In this document: positions 30,881-43,391 of the stretch, in pieces
How the letters are laid out: each line of letters begins with the position of its first letter
Position numbering within the stretch: position 1 is the first letter of the stretch
From: Myoxocephalus aenaeus
Taxonomy: Eukaryota > Chordata > Actinopteri > Perciformes > Cottidae
Reading direction: 5' to 3'
DNA length: 64,000 nt
NCBI GenBank assembly: GCA_038501785.1
Contig: JBAMJR010000042.1
Coordinates: 2,143,501 to 2,207,500, forward strand
Position numbers and translations under genes: made by a program
The notes under the pieces: generated by a model
What the model was told of the DNA's origin: nothing
What the model saw: the letters and a program-made list of their open reading frames with translations, nothing else
Database searches by the model: none

Positions 30881-32566
30881 TGTCCATCACGAGTTTTATT
30901 TTTGGCTCCATGAACATGGTCGTAATATTTTTGCTATTGTGTCAAACTGTAAAATGATAGATGAACAAGCGTTGAAGCACTTGGAACAAAAGGAAAATGT
31001 AAAGTTAAAACTGTATGCTCATGCACTGGATGGCCACGTGCTAATAAAAGCAGTGAGCTGGGTTTTATTTTTCATTTACATGAGGAAGTGGAGCAGTTAT
31101 GGCTATTATTTCATGTTGGGGAAGTGAGCCAACAGAACTTATAACTCAGGAAGAAGACTAAGTGTTGAAACGTGGAAATAAACAACGTGTGTGATTGTAT
31201 TATCTTTTTCTCGTGAGATACAGTATGACAATGTATAACTGATGTCAAGCAGATTTGTTTTGCATATGGTAAATAAATTGGTTCTGCAAACAAACTTTTG
31301 ACAATTCGTCTCCTTTGCTTGTCGATTAAGGCCGGAGGAAAAGAGTTAATTACACTCATTCGAGTCCCGGGGTGGGAGCCGCGTATCGTCTAAGGTGCCT
31401 TCACATTTTGTTGCACTCTTAATTATTTCCAAAGGCAGTAAATATAATGCAAAAAAATCAGTGTTAACCTTTTGTCAGTTTAGTGAGGAACAGCTAGTCA
31501 ATACTTCACCCTGAACTGACCAAACGCACCCCAGCAGACTTCATAAAGAAAGGCATCGCTGCGTGCAATGCGCCTCCGTAGCTCGGGGCTTCCAGCAACA
31601 CAGCGATAAGTAAAAAAGAAATCCCTGCTGGGAGTTGGCCGAGATCCCAGCGTTGAATATTTTTAACGGTCGTCAGTGACTTTAAGCGGTGAACTCCACA
31701 CTGACAGGCCGATGCTCCGCGTTACACGGGGGCCAGCAAAGAGTAAAAGCAGAATTTAGATAAAGATCAGAGTTTTATCGGAGCGCTGCAGAGGAACTAA
31801 ATGCCTTTTATGATGTGAAATCCAGTTTGCTGATGCATTTTGATGTTGACGGATTGCAGAAACTGCACTTTAAAGAGTGATGCAAGAAGGCATTGTTATT
31901 ACCTAATCAACTGTAAAGGTTTGGAGGGGCATTTGGGACAACTAAAGTGACTTTCAAGTGTTTGTGTGTGTATGTATGTCCTCAGGGGACATGATGAATT
32001 ATTTCGCATTTTATTACGTGTTGTCAGATTCAGAGCACGTTTTATTTTATTTTTTTATGGGGGGGGCAACAAAGAGAGGCAGATGCTGGTTTTGGCCGGG
32101 CAGAAGCGCAGCCGGCCAGATGCTACCTGACAGGAACAGAACGTTTTATGGCGGGGGAGGGAGGGTTCTGTTTCAAACACCAGAGGGAGCGCTGCTTTGT
32201 GTGACACGAGGAGGCTGGAAAAATGTCATCAAATTCAGGAGAAACTGAGTGAGCAATGGCCTCACAAATGATGTTCATATGCAAATGTTGCGCCACCTGA
32301 ATGTTCACTGGCATTATCTCTCGGTTCGACACACGGCTACTATGAAACCTTTTACTGGCTTGGAGCCGTGGTCTTTATTGCCTGAGAGCTCCTTACCATC
32401 TAATGCAACTTCTGCATACAAGAAAACCTTCTCATCTGATGGAGCACATGATCTGGACAGTTAACATAAAAGTTAGGGCTTTTTGCATCCTGTATATCTA
32501 TATTCACTAAGGATGAAGACCTTTCATTTTATAGGGGTTTTTAGTTTTAAATGTAGAAGTAAATAT
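30881..32566. other. No gene seen
   Basis: Unique sequence. A POU-octamer word (atatgcaaat) sits near 32277. Open frames at 31958-32464 have no motif. Confidence 0.4.
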
Positions 32567-33161
32567 TAGGGCTGAAACGATTAGTCGACATAATCGACGA
32601 CGTCGATTATGAAAAGTCGTCGACGCGTATTTTGGTCGTCGACGCATCGTTTGTAATGAAAAGATTCAGAGCTACCGGTCATTTTCATTCGGCATTGCAA
32701 TGCACTACATCAGGGGTGCCCAATACGTCAGCAGAGGTAGTGCGGGTAGATCGCATGCCATTTAAAAAAAAAAAAAACTGTATCGACAAAACCCAGCTCA
32801 ATCACCACGCCCGCAATGGTCGGTCGCTTGAAGTGCAGGGAGAACGATGCTTTCCCCGACTTCCTTAATTACCACTGCATAACAAGCATTATGCGCTACA
32901 ACGCTAAACAGGAAAGAGATCACGGAGGTGGCATCGAAGATCGTCTATTGGAGCGAGAGCTCTTCAAAGACAGCTGTTCATCACACTGATGTGAGACGGC
33001 TTATAGAGCTCTGTCCAGTGGCTGCTAGACTTGGCATTTTTAACCGATCTGTTGAATGAGCTTGACCGTGGTTGATAAGATCAGCTCAGTTAATGCTTTC
33101 AAACGGAAAATGCAACATCTGTCCTCAAAGCTGCAGCGCCATGGTTTGGGGAACTTGACAA

Positions 33162-33239
33162 GTGTCTGTCAGAGTTTATTTATGTGAGTCAGCCTTTTCT
33201 CACATGAAAAATATTAAGTCCAAACATCGTTCCACCAGC
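33162..33239 (+). pseudogene. hAT transposase C-terminal fragment
   Basis: Reads VYLCESAFSHMKNIKSKHRS, the start of the hAT dimerisation region in GTF2IRD2/ZBED-like transposases (usual pattern CExxFSxMKxIKSKxRSxL). It runs straight into the TA microsatellite, which replaces the rest. Upstream, 33030-33150 has related but broken pieces (AFLTDLLNEL, ISSVNAFKRKMQHLSSKLQ). Confidence 0.65.
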
Positions 33240-33242
33240 AGC

Positions 33243-33243
<1 letters not shown>

Positions 33244-33339
<96 letters not shown>
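33244..33339. repeat. (TA)n/(CA)n microsatellite
   Basis: About 67 bp of TA followed by about 24 bp of CA, inside the hAT element. Confidence 0.95.
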
Positions 33340-33340
<1 letters not shown>

Positions 33341-33789
33341 TGTTGTGTTGCCCTGAAGGAGGGAGCAGCAATACGTGGGACTGCAATAAGTCATTTTAAT
33401 TTACTTTTAAACCCTTGCACTTTAATTGTCGGGTAGGATGGACTATTTTTTTTTTATTACTTTTGGACTTTGAATGTCAGTTATATTGCACTTTCAGAGG
33501 CTTGATTGCTATTTTGAGTTACTTTTAAAACTTTATTTGTACTTTATCTTTACTTTTAAAGCATATTTGCACTTACTACTAATTTGTATTACTATTTAAT
33601 TTATTTGTTATAATGTTCTGATGTTCAGATCTTGTTACTCAAATACATTTGACAAATACAAGTTCAAATTCCAACATTTTGAGTCATTTTAATGGGAAAT
33701 AGTCAATAGATTAGTCGACTAATCGAAAAAATAGTCGATAGATTAGTCGATTATGAAAATAATAGTTAGTTGCAAGCCCTAGTAAATAT

Positions 33790-36044
33790 CTTGTGGTGAT
33801 TGATAAACATAACATTCTTTCACAAGGGCTTTATGTAATTCAATCTTTAAATTAATAGGATAGGAAAAAAAACATATTTGATTTCACGCATGTAAAAAAG
33901 TCAAAAACCTGGTCTATTTAACATCCTGACTATGGACATATAATCCTTAACTGTAGGTAGTAAATACTGAGCGTTAGCAACACAACCCATTTCATGCCTT
34001 TATTACAGTGCTGACGGTGCAAGTTCAGTTCAGTTCAGTTCAGTTATGCGAAAAAGAACAACGACAAAGACGTCCGTCCCTGTCGTCCAGGAGTAAACAC
34101 GGAGGCCACGAAGACATCAGCCTGCCGTATTTCACCCATCCGGGGCCAGATCGCTGTCAGCTACCGTGCATCATCCGCCTTTATGCCTGCGTCCCCCATA
34201 AAGCTCAGGGATCAGTCACGGATCGGATCAGCACTAAAGAAAAAATGGAGCAAATATAACTTTTAGAGATCCCTGTTTTTTTGTCGCAGATCTTAATTGC
34301 CGTTTGATTATACAGCTGCTGTACAATGCTCCACACTTTTTTCTTCTTTTTTTATGGCATCGTCACAATTAGCCGTAAGCGATGCTGCCACTGTCGTGTC
34401 AATTCAAACCTTCTTATAGACGGCCGAGGATTTAAACACGGATTGGTTGTTCACAGTGTAACATTATCGGAGATCGGCAACTTGAAAAGCATGAACGCTG
34501 ATGTTTCACACTGTGATGGTTAACGTGAAACTATGTAATTAATCTGCGGTTCACAAGGGGACCGAACCGTGAGGGGAGATCCGTACGCGTCACGGATTGA
34601 CAGTGGCAGCGGCAGCTCAAGTAAATGACCATTCAGTCAGCCTTTTTCTAGTCTTTTCCAGCCATTCATATTGCTGTCATACTACATGTCATCATCAGGA
34701 CTAACTAACACCGTTCACACCACACGTACAGCAGAGGCGCTTTGGCTCCGAGTGATGGGGGACGACCGGACGCTCGTACAATACGCCACAAGACAGATAC
34801 TTTCACCGCCTTATGCATTGCTCATGTAATGGCCCAACACATCTCTCAAAGCACGCATTTAAGTCAAAAGTACTAGTGGGATTGTATCCTCCATTTAGCT
34901 AGACAGACGTGCAGACAGATGCTGTGTGTCTTAACATTGCGTGAGGAAAAAAATACGAAGAAAACCAACAAACTAAGTTCTGAAAATCTGTGAAGTGGGG
35001 GAGTATGCAGAGGTTTTAAATGAAACAACTGTTTTTTTTCCCCACTTTTTGGACCAAGATCTGAATTTTCTATAGTATGTTTGTGAGGCGCAGCAGCGAG
35101 AAGCGAGCTGCGTTTTGATGGCACAGGAATAAAAGAGGATGCTGCGACATCAGACGTGGTTTCCTGAAATACCGGAGACAAATGCGAATTGTCTTTTTGA
35201 GATTAGAAAAGAGGCACAAAAAAATTAAATGAAAATAGTCTCACAAGCAGAACTCACATGAAGTCTTCAAGTCGGGGCCTGCTACTCGGCGAATGAAAAA
35301 ACCAAGATGAGGATATGAGCTTTGTCGCTTCAAAATAATATTCCAAAATAATGAGGTAGCTGTGGGTGAGTCACAGCGCCTCCTGTTCTTCTTACCTGCC
35401 GTTGGAAGTTGTTACAGAGTCAGACACTTTGGAAAGTTTTTTGGCGAGACTTCACATCGGATTTTAAAGGCACTCGCCTCCAGCCACGAGATGCGCTTTC
35501 CGTCAGCTCTAATCGTAGACGGCTACAATGACAACTTATTCAACGAAGCGCTGACGGGATCCTCGCTGCACATTTCAAGTGAAGCCAAAAAAGAAACGTA
35601 GGACTTGTTGCAAGCTTTCACAGCAGACCCAGTTAACACTCAGCAGTTATGAGTCACAAATCTATAAAAAAAAACATGTCTGTGGCCTCTGAAAGGGACA
35701 TGATGAGTTTTTAGCACTCGGACATTTAAGATGCAACATGTGCGTTTGATCCAATTTTGGATTGACTCTTGTGATCTGTAATATAATAATGTACAAACAC
35801 CGTGGCATTAATTCGACACGACTGATTTTATATGAAAATGTCTTTAAAAAGATTCGTCGATCACAAGGGAGGGTTAAGGGTAAGTCTCCAACACGGAGAT
35901 GGATGAAAGAATGCGTGCCATAATACGTGATGTTGCATTGTCTGGCATTACAATGGAGGATGTTGTCCTGGAAACGGATTATCATAAACCCTGAATGTGA
36001 AGAACTGTCTGTCTGTCTCGGCCAATATCAGGACGCTATCTGAA
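33790..36044. other. No gene seen
   Basis: Unique sequence. A short (cagtt)n run lies at 34023-34047. Several motif-free open frames; no transposon boundary was recognised. Confidence 0.4.
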
Positions 36045-36366
36045 GCTTTCTTTCTTTTCTTCTTTCTTTTCTTTCTTCTTACCGGTACCACCCCTGCACA
36101 CTTCATATTTAAACACTCATGCCACTTAACATACACTTTTTAACTTAAACACACATGTCACTTAACATACACTTACGTATATTAACGTTATCTGTTTGTC
36201 CGAGCACTTTATCTTATACTTAATTTAATACCCATTGCACTGTTGTTGTCGTTGATTGTTGTTTGTCTCGTCTAACGTCTCATGTCTAATGTATGTACCT
36301 TCCGCCTTGAAAAATTCCTCGTTTGTGTAAACATTCCTGGCAAATAAACGGTTTCTGATTCTGATC
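36045..36366 (+). mobile_element. LINE 3' end, copy 1
   Basis: A pyrimidine tract (36045-36080), then sequence matching 61562-61819 (cccattgcactgttgttgtc, cattcctggcaaataaac), ending in an AATAAA and a TTCTGA-repeat tail. Such tails are typical of L2-like LINEs and SINEs that share their 3' ends. No coding part is present. Confidence 0.65.
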
Positions 36367-36426
36367 TGAAAGGACGCTCTCTTCCAAGGCGCCTGACGCG
36401 TTAAGCCGTCCAAAAGTTAGTTAGTT

Positions 36427-36789
36427 ACCGTACTTTTCGGGTTATAAGCCGCTACTGCCTTCGGTCAGTGTCCCCGACAGCTCCCCGCTGTAGCCAGCTG
36501 GGGCTCCTGCTAGCGCTCCGTCACTTCCCCGCTAACTTCCGCTAGCTCCCTGAAAACCACCGAAGGTAGCGGGACCAGGCTCGACACCCGACTTGGGCAG
36601 AGGGGACGCGGGCAGCAGCAGCGGGCAGTAGCAGCAGCAGTGGCCGGTAGCAGCAGCAGCGCTATCTAGCAGCGCTACTAGCAGCGCTACTAGCAGCGCT
36701 ACTAGCAGCGCTAGATAGCAGCGCTACTAGCTTGATACAGCCGTACACTGATCAGCCGTAGGAGCGGCTTATAACCCGAAAAGTACGGT
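36427..36789. mobile_element. Palindromic-end MITE with 12-bp repeats
   Basis: Terminal inverted repeats of about 28 bp start ACCGTACTTTTCGGGTTATA. Flanking 8-mers agttagtt match (36419-36426 and 36790-36797), but the target is itself agtt-repetitive, so the duplication length is not certain. The interior has a 12-bp array (agcagcgctact, about 36650-36730) and gctagc-rich sequence. A reversed relative lies at 46969-47266. Probably a hAT-type MITE. Confidence 0.75.
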
Positions 36790-36830
36790 AGTTAGTTAGC
36801 CATGACCAGGCGTTCTGACGAGTGAAGCCG

Positions 36831-37247
36831 ATGCAAAAGTGTCTTACAACTTGCATTATCTCTACTGACCAGCAGGGAGCGACTCCTCTGGTTGTATAGA
36901 AGTCTATGAGAAAATGACTTCTCTCTTGATTTATTACAGAAACATTGTAAACATAAATTTATGGTCTTAATCTCAAGTTTCAAGTATTTTTCAATACAGC
37001 ATGATGTTCATTTATTAAATTATGGTCCATTTTTAGACCATAAAGTAGAGTATGCTAAAAGGCGGGTTTACTGTGATTGACAAGTCTCTGTTACTACCAG
37101 AGCCATGTCGACCAAATATGGTAACTTCCCTTCCTTGGTTAGAAAAAAAACTAAACGCCGAACTCGAGGCTTCAAAACAGCATTCCATAAACCAATGAAT
37201 CACGTCACGACGATTGTGTCCAATTCTTGTATACAGTCTTTTGTCAC
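36831..37247 (+). repeat. Interspersed repeat family A, copy 3
   Basis: Shares ctctggttgtatagaagtct, cagcatgatgttcatttatt and a 3' block ending ttgtatacagtctttt with the other copies. It starts about 35 bp after the MITE. Confidence 0.8.
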
Positions 37248-37770
37248 ACTACGGAGAAATTAACCTTCAGTTAGTTCATAACTGAAGTCGTTTTGCGATC
37301 AAACAACATTATGCCAACATTATTATCAAGTGTAATTCCCATCAGGTTTTCAAACACAATTAATTCTCAAAGTAATGTAATATATATATATAATGCATTA
37401 GTTGAACTGTGAGCTTGGATAACAGCAGACTAATTGTACATGACTCCCTACGACAGGTCTGGAGCACTCGTAGATTGTGTTTGTATCAGAGAGAAAATAA
37501 AAAATATGAAAACATTTGGTGACTACAGAACAAGCCACGTAGAAAAATGATTTGTTCGTACGAGGGGTTCTTGAATGAGGCTCTTGAATAGACTGTCGAT
37601 TATTGACTCTTCAAAATGAGTGTAAATCTGCCACCCAACATGTTTTTTTTTATAGATTACAAAACACCTCCCGAGAAATCACAATAATCCCATCTGAGAT
37701 GAATGTTTAAAAGGACATTTTAAAATCATTTAACATTTGAAAGATTCTACTCTGATTTGACTCGGGTGTT
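37248..37770. other. No gene seen
   Basis: AT-rich unique sequence up to the Harbinger target site. Confidence 0.45.
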
Positions 37771-37773
37771 CTG

Positions 37774-39049
37774 GGCCCTATTTTTCGTACCTAGCTTACT
37801 GAGTTAGCGGGCTAATTGTCAGGATAAGATGACGTAGGTCAGGCTTATTCAGTTTCTCGAAGCAAGCTTAGATAAATCACCATAGCAACACAGCCAAAAA
37901 TGTAAACCTGCTCCCGGGCAGGCTTACTGAAATTCACTGGATAAGCTGGCCACTCCCACCGGACAGAGAAGGCAGCTCACTTCCTCATTGATGAAGGAGC
38001 GATATTAGTTATATTAGTTTTATTGGGAGAGAATTCTTTGAGATCGCCAAGATCCGTCCTCACATCATCATGACTTCCTGTACGCGGCGCTATAGATTCT
38101 GCCGTCAAGGAATCATTTATTTACGAGAGCTTCTCGAGCCGCGGACACTGGCGCAGCACAGGCACAGGCGCAGCCGATCGCCCGTCTCACAGACAGAGAC
38201 TCTCACCCGCTGCATGCCGCGCTGTTCTTAAGTTTATTTAGCGCTTATGAAACTTATGGATGTGTTGAAAGCTCTCATAATTATATGACAGTGTTATTAG
38301 TACACCATACATATCATTATTGTAGAACGTGATTAAGGTGGACTCATGATAAGAATACAGAGAATCACACACAATTTATGTTCACTGCTTCAATTGATTG
38401 AATTTCTGATTATGAATAATACATATATACTGATCCGCCCATACACATATTCAAACTCCTAGTTATATAGAAATATACACATACATGTATATACATATAG
38501 TACATGATTCATACGCGCATACAGTACATATATCCTCATAAGTATATATTTATTCGTAAATATAATCTGATTGATCTGGGTGATGAAGCACTTAAAATTT
38601 GCGGATACATTTTCCCAACACTGACATTTAACTTGTCTGATATATTTGCGACGCGGTGTTAAGCTGCGTTCACGGCAACAATGTTACAAAAACGTTGGAA
38701 TATTCACAACGCGTTTGCTGTGAATGATTAAGGTAATGACTTCCTCATATGTCTTCATGATCATCTCCTGCTTCTCATCGGAGAAATAAAAAGAGGTTCG
38801 TCTGAGTTTATTTGCTATTGTACTGTTAGAAGATCGTGGTGTCAGTGCTCGATTATTATCCCTTCTGGAGAGGAACGGACACGCGCATTTATCCAGATGA
38901 CTGACGTCTGGCTAGAATTAACGAGACCGTTTCAGCGCGGATCAGCCGTGAAGAAACCCAGATAGCCTGATGTCAATCATCTCGCTAATTTAAGCTGGAG
39001 ATTAAGACATTTGCCTGACTTTGTTTAGCCAGGTACGAAAAATAGGGCC
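37774..39049 (+). mobile_element. PIF/Harbinger element, non-autonomous
   Basis: Perfect inverted ends GGCCCTATTTTTCGTACC and its complement, with a 3-bp duplication CTG at 37771-37773 and 39050-39052. Three-base duplications are the Harbinger signature. The restored target reads gttCTGGTCTTG, which resembles the CWGGTCTT core reported for vertebrate Harbinger elements, as I recall it. A transposase relic inside confirms the superfamily. At 1,276 bp most of the coding region is gone. Confidence 0.85.
38070..38231 (+). pseudogene. Harbinger transposase N-terminal remnant
   Basis: A 53-codon open stretch reads RRYRFCRQGIIYLRELLEPR, then THRS-like RRSRSPVSQTETLTR. It resembles the HARBI1-type N-terminal region (YxFxxxxIxYLxxLLxP...xRSxxxSxxTQxLxAL). 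A stop follows where the conserved catalytic domain should continue, so this copy is dead. Harbinger elements usually also carry a MYB-like gene; none is seen. Confidence 0.6.
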
Positions 39050-39052
39050 CTG

Positions 39053-40314
39053 GTCTTGCCTTTGTCTCAGCTACCTTTTGAAGCTTGAGGTCAAAGCTAT
39101 TAGTTAATAGCTATTTTACCACAACCACGCAACATTAAATAAAAAAGAATATTACAAGAATACATTTATTAAACTGGAAATTAGACATACAGACATCCCT
39201 CCGGCTTCAAAACCTTATGATATGAACCAATTCTTCTAAAGGTTTCATTCCATTTGGCATATGGGCCAATACTTTTATAATATTAAAGTATTCCTGGCTG
39301 TATGTGAATGGATTCATGTATTTGTTAATCTATTTATAGCCATGCATTATGATTTATTATTTATTTTATCTCTGTAACCGTTTTCGTCACAGCGGTTAAT
39401 ATTTTTGTACTGAGTCTATAGTGCCAGACAGCAGTAAACAATAACCACCTTTTTGGTTCTCTTCAGTTATCCACCGGGTTTTCAAAAGCAAATTAGACAA
39501 TGTTCAGAAATGACAGAGAAGCATAAACTCTGTGAAGAATTATCCTGCTCCTTTAAAAAGTGAGGTTACACAACAGAGCCAGAATGAGTTTCTCTTCGCA
39601 GGCTGCCCAAGCTGTATCTTTGTGCACGTTATTTAAGGCCGGTTGTCAACCTCTTTTTGTGGCTCCTTTTTAAAACGATGCAATTTCCACCCGCGACCTC
39701 GCACGATGGGCTTTAATACGCCCACGAGAGGCGAGCAATGATTCCCCAACCATCTTAAGGACGTTTCATTTGATTAATTATCAGAGAGCCGCAGGCTTGA
39801 GATGATTCATTACTTTACCAGAAGAAAAAGAAAAAGCCGATACCAGATCATTTAGAGCAGCAGAAATATGATAATTCTTACCCCCTTCCATTACTCATCT
39901 TGCGACCTCTGGCTTATCCGGTGACCCTGTAGAGGGGCTTGACCTGCAGCTTGTCTACCACTGATTTAGATGCTTTAAGCTTTCTTTGAAGGCCCACAAC
40001 AAGTGGCATGCCTCTACAATCCAGGTGGCAATTAAGTTTCGACACAGTTGGAAGTGAGGTCTGGCTGGGTAAGTGTGATTGTGAGTGTACTTTTAAAGGA
40101 AGGTGGCCTCCTTTTTACTTCACACACACACGTCCATTGTATCGAACGCTTACTCGTGCTCCTGCATTACTCACTTAAAGACCCTCGGACACTTTGCACC
40201 CATCTAATACACCCATCATTCTCATTCACACCCTGTCACATTTACATTCAAGTAGTAGTTTAACACCATTAAATCAACTGAAAATATTATACGATCATTT
40301 ATTGTCAATATTTT
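39053..40314. other. Unique stretch; possible regulatory island
   Basis: No gene recognised. From about 39650 to 39900 the DNA is repeat-free with homeodomain-like words (gattaattatc, gatgattcatta). Conservation is untested. Confidence 0.3.
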
Positions 40315-40638
40315 AAGTTAATTTTTATTGGAATGTTTGCTAAAAACTGTCCGGACCAGAAAACAACTCCGTTACACTGATGATGTGTACAGACACAAAC
40401 TCCGTCATAAGTCTCTCCAGCTGTTAAAGCGACTGACAGCTGATCACAGCTGATCAAACCAACGTTGCTTGATGCTCCAGAGGAAAGGACGTCTCATGTC
40501 GCTTAAAACATATTTCCTCGTGTCCTCTCTCCTCGTTTGGTTTCCTTGCGTCTCTCCATGCATCCCTGGTGGGAGGGACTAAGACGCAAGGAAAGGACGC
40601 AAGTGAGGGAAACAGGGATGCAATTTAGAGACTTGGGA
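40315..40638. repeat. Interspersed DNA element family D, copy 2
   Basis: Matches the right part of 28668-29379 closely and ends at the same agacttgggatg terminus. The left part is missing. Confidence 0.75.
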
Positions 40639-41939
40639 TGTACCCACAGATTCACTTTGACTGAAATGAATGGACACTCAAGCTAAAGTTTTTTGGCATG
40701 TTCTTGGAGCGGTTTCATTTCGGGCCGCTGAATTGAGTCCAATAGGGCTGCTTTCATATTTTTGTACACTGATAAACACACCAGCCACATTTGAGGTGTG
40801 CATTTATCTGGCCCCTTGTACAAACAATAGGAGTGAATTTATTGATTTACTGTGAGCGCGGCGAAAATGGCACGCTTGCAAAACCCTGACAACACGAAGG
40901 AAGTGCCTTTAAAAGCATACTAAAATAGACTGCCATACACATACATGCACACAATAAGTCAGTCCAATAAAGTTATCTTTGAAAGCAAACAAAGGCTCAG
41001 CAATGTGCCGAAAAGAAAAGATAAGAGAAAATATGTCAATATGAGGGAACATATCAAAGCACAAAATCAGTTATGAGGAAAAAAAAAACATTCACCAGTC
41101 TATCGTTCTTAATAAAATGGCCTTTTTCGCGTATGTTTTCCTCACTCTGATTCTAGTGTTGCAGCAGAGTAAAAGGACCTGCTTTTCAGGTCAGTGGAGA
41201 TGGTGCCAAGGCCTCTGGCTGGTCATTGGCTCAATCCCCGAACCTGCCGAGTGCAACAGTGCATATGGAAAAGATATAGATGACTTATTCAAAGTGAAGT
41301 AGCACACTCCCTGGCCAACTCTCCAGGCAACAATGGCTGTGTTTCTAAAAGTACAAGCTGATCTGTTGTTAATCGCTTTTCTCCCAGCCGAAGGGTTGAG
41401 GACACTGCGGCAGCCAGATGTCCTTCTCCCCAGCCACGTCCGAAATGCTCCTCCTCCGGGGAACCTAGAGAAGTCCAGGCCAGATGGGAAATGTAATCTC
41501 GTCAGGGTCCGTGTTCGCCTTGGTTCTCCCTCCAGTTATGTATGTTAAGAATACCATCAGATGCACAGCCCCATTAAAAAGGACGAGAACTCTGAGCCCT
41601 GACTTATATCTGCGATCCCATTCTAACAGTTACTAGCACACATTCAACTAGTTTCATTGTTCATTCATCTAGTTTGTCCGTTAAACAAGCCAGTCTCACT
41701 CTCGACACGGTTTGTCAGTGCCCCATCATGCCAAAGTCTGGTCTTAAATTTAACACTTTTTCTTTTTAAATAATTTGTTCTCAAATATCTATCAGTCACT
41801 TTTCAAAATCCACATGAAACACTCTCCACATCGGCACAAATTAGATCTATCACACGCACAGCACTAAATAATTAGAAAATAGAAAGATTTTTTGTTTTGA
41901 AGGGACTACATTACATCACTTCGTGATCGTGGTTATCTG
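40639..41939. other. No gene seen
   Basis: Unique sequence with motif-free short frames. Confidence 0.45.
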
Positions 41940-42112
41940 GATCCTACTACTCATTAAATGAATAATTTCTGTCTTATACATTGAATGTGCTTTAACTCTG
42001 TTACGTTGTTCATTCTGTACACATGACATATATTGCTTCTTTCCATCCGGGGAGAGGAATCCTCCTAAATTTGTGATTTTGGGCTACACAAAATAAACTG
42101 AATTGAATTGAA
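41940..42112 (+). mobile_element. LINE 3' tail
   Basis: Ends in tttgggctacacaaaataaa followed by ctgaattgaattgaat. The GAATT-repeat tail after an AATAAA is a standard terminus of fish LINEs of the Rex1/L2 type. Coding part absent and 5' limit approximate. Confidence 0.6.
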
Positions 42113-42299
42113 TCACTTCCGGCAAACTTTACGGGCAATTAGGTCAAAACTGCATCTCCAACTTGTATTTACCAAATATCCTCCGGTCTTGCTCGGCTAC
42201 AAACACAAAAGCATGAGACTTGACGGCATATTAATAATGCTAAATATCTATTTATATACACACTTATTAATGTATAAATATGGGTATACGAGTATAGTT

Positions 42300-42960
42300 T
42301 ATATTTACAATATTGGCGTACCTTGCATAACGGCATGAACCCTTATGACACAATACAATTCTGTACATTTTTGGTCATTACATTTAACTCTGATGGCTTC
42401 ACTGAATGGAACCAGCAGGGTTGCATAGTCCGGACAGTAGCTGCTGGTAGCCAGTCTCAGGCAGACCAAATGGTCATCAGTCATGGTGGAACGGTGTTGG
42501 ACTTTAACTGAGCTGATCATATCAACCACGGTGTTGTCTTTCCCTTGCAGCTCTAATTTACAGCCAATTTACCCAGCCAATTTAAACATGCCAAGTCTAG
42601 CAGCCACTGATGTCATTTAGTTGGTTGTATTCTGCATGTTTAACTACATGGAGAAACTCCTTTATCTCAGTGTTTATCAGTGTGGTAGAACAGCCGTCTT
42701 TGAAGAGCTCTCGCTCGAATAGGCGATCTTCGTTGCCACATCCATGATCTCTTTCATGTTTAGCATTGTAGCGCATAATGCTTGTTGGTGTATTATTCAG
42801 TGGTAATTAAGGAAGTCGGGGAAAACCGTCCGTGGTGATTGACATTCATTTGCACACTGGGAGCTGGGTTTTGTCAATAACGTTTTTTTTTGTTTTTTTT
42901 AATGGCATGCGATCTACCCACACTACCGCTGCGATCGACCCTTGCTCTAGAGCCACGAAA
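42300..42960 (-). mobile_element. hAT fragment related to 32.7-33.2 kb
   Basis: On the minus strand 42570-42960 aligns with 32740-33060 (gatcgcatgcca, aaacccagctc, ccgacttccttaattaccac, agagctcttcaaagac). Read further, it encodes ISSVKVQHRSTMTDDHLVCL and RLATSSYCPDYATL (about 42400-42529), the hAT dimerisation region. The fusion of ISSVK to QHRST shows an internal deletion of the MK-IKSK stretch that the other copy keeps. The outer ends were not found. Confidence 0.65.
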
Positions 42961-43391
42961 TATGGCACAATTGTTGACGTTTTTTGAGACTTGAAAGGAC
43001 GTAATTTGGTCCCGGCCCTAGTCGTTAGTCAGTCAAATGAACGTCAACCACGCTCTTTGCCTAAACCTAACTTCCTGTTAAGACAGAAGTTTATTTCGTA
43101 AGGACACTATGCATGTAACACCATGACACTTCCAAAACTGATGCAAGAGGAGGACCTAGAGCGTCATTGTATGAAGGTTAGAGCCACTGACCGAGCGTCG
43201 GTATTTGACGAGTTGGGAGTGAGAACGTGTTGTGTAGAATGTTCGCTTAAATACCAGTTGTAGTTGCAACATTAACAACCATGACTTAATTAGCCGGCAT
43301 GCCATTTCGCTGATAAACAGTCCATTAACTTCAGGTCTGTGGCAGAGCAGGAACACCCTTAGTTTCCTCCACGCTCCGTAAAGGGCACACT
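42961..43391. other. No gene seen; short shared motif
   Basis: Contains, at about 43174-43225, a block (gacgagttgggagtgagaac) that recurs at 61425-61445 beside family B. Otherwise unremarkable. Confidence 0.4.

Larger units (their letters stand above)
32567..33781 (+). mobile_element. hAT element with perfect target duplication
   Basis: Ends are TAGGGCTGAAACGATTAG and GTTGCAAGCCCTA. The duplication gtaaatat is identical at 32559-32566 and 33782-33789. Subterminal TAGTCGAC/GTCGAC words repeat at both ends. A second hAT-type end, caggggtgcccaatacg, begins at about 32711, suggesting an element nested inside. The interior holds transposase fragments and a TA/CA microsatellite. At 1,215 bp it is non-autonomous. 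Confidence 0.9.

Noticed and set aside
31340..31375. T-arm-like attcgagtcccgg suggesting a tRNA
   Set aside because: No A box, anticodon arm or acceptor stem lies at the right distance.
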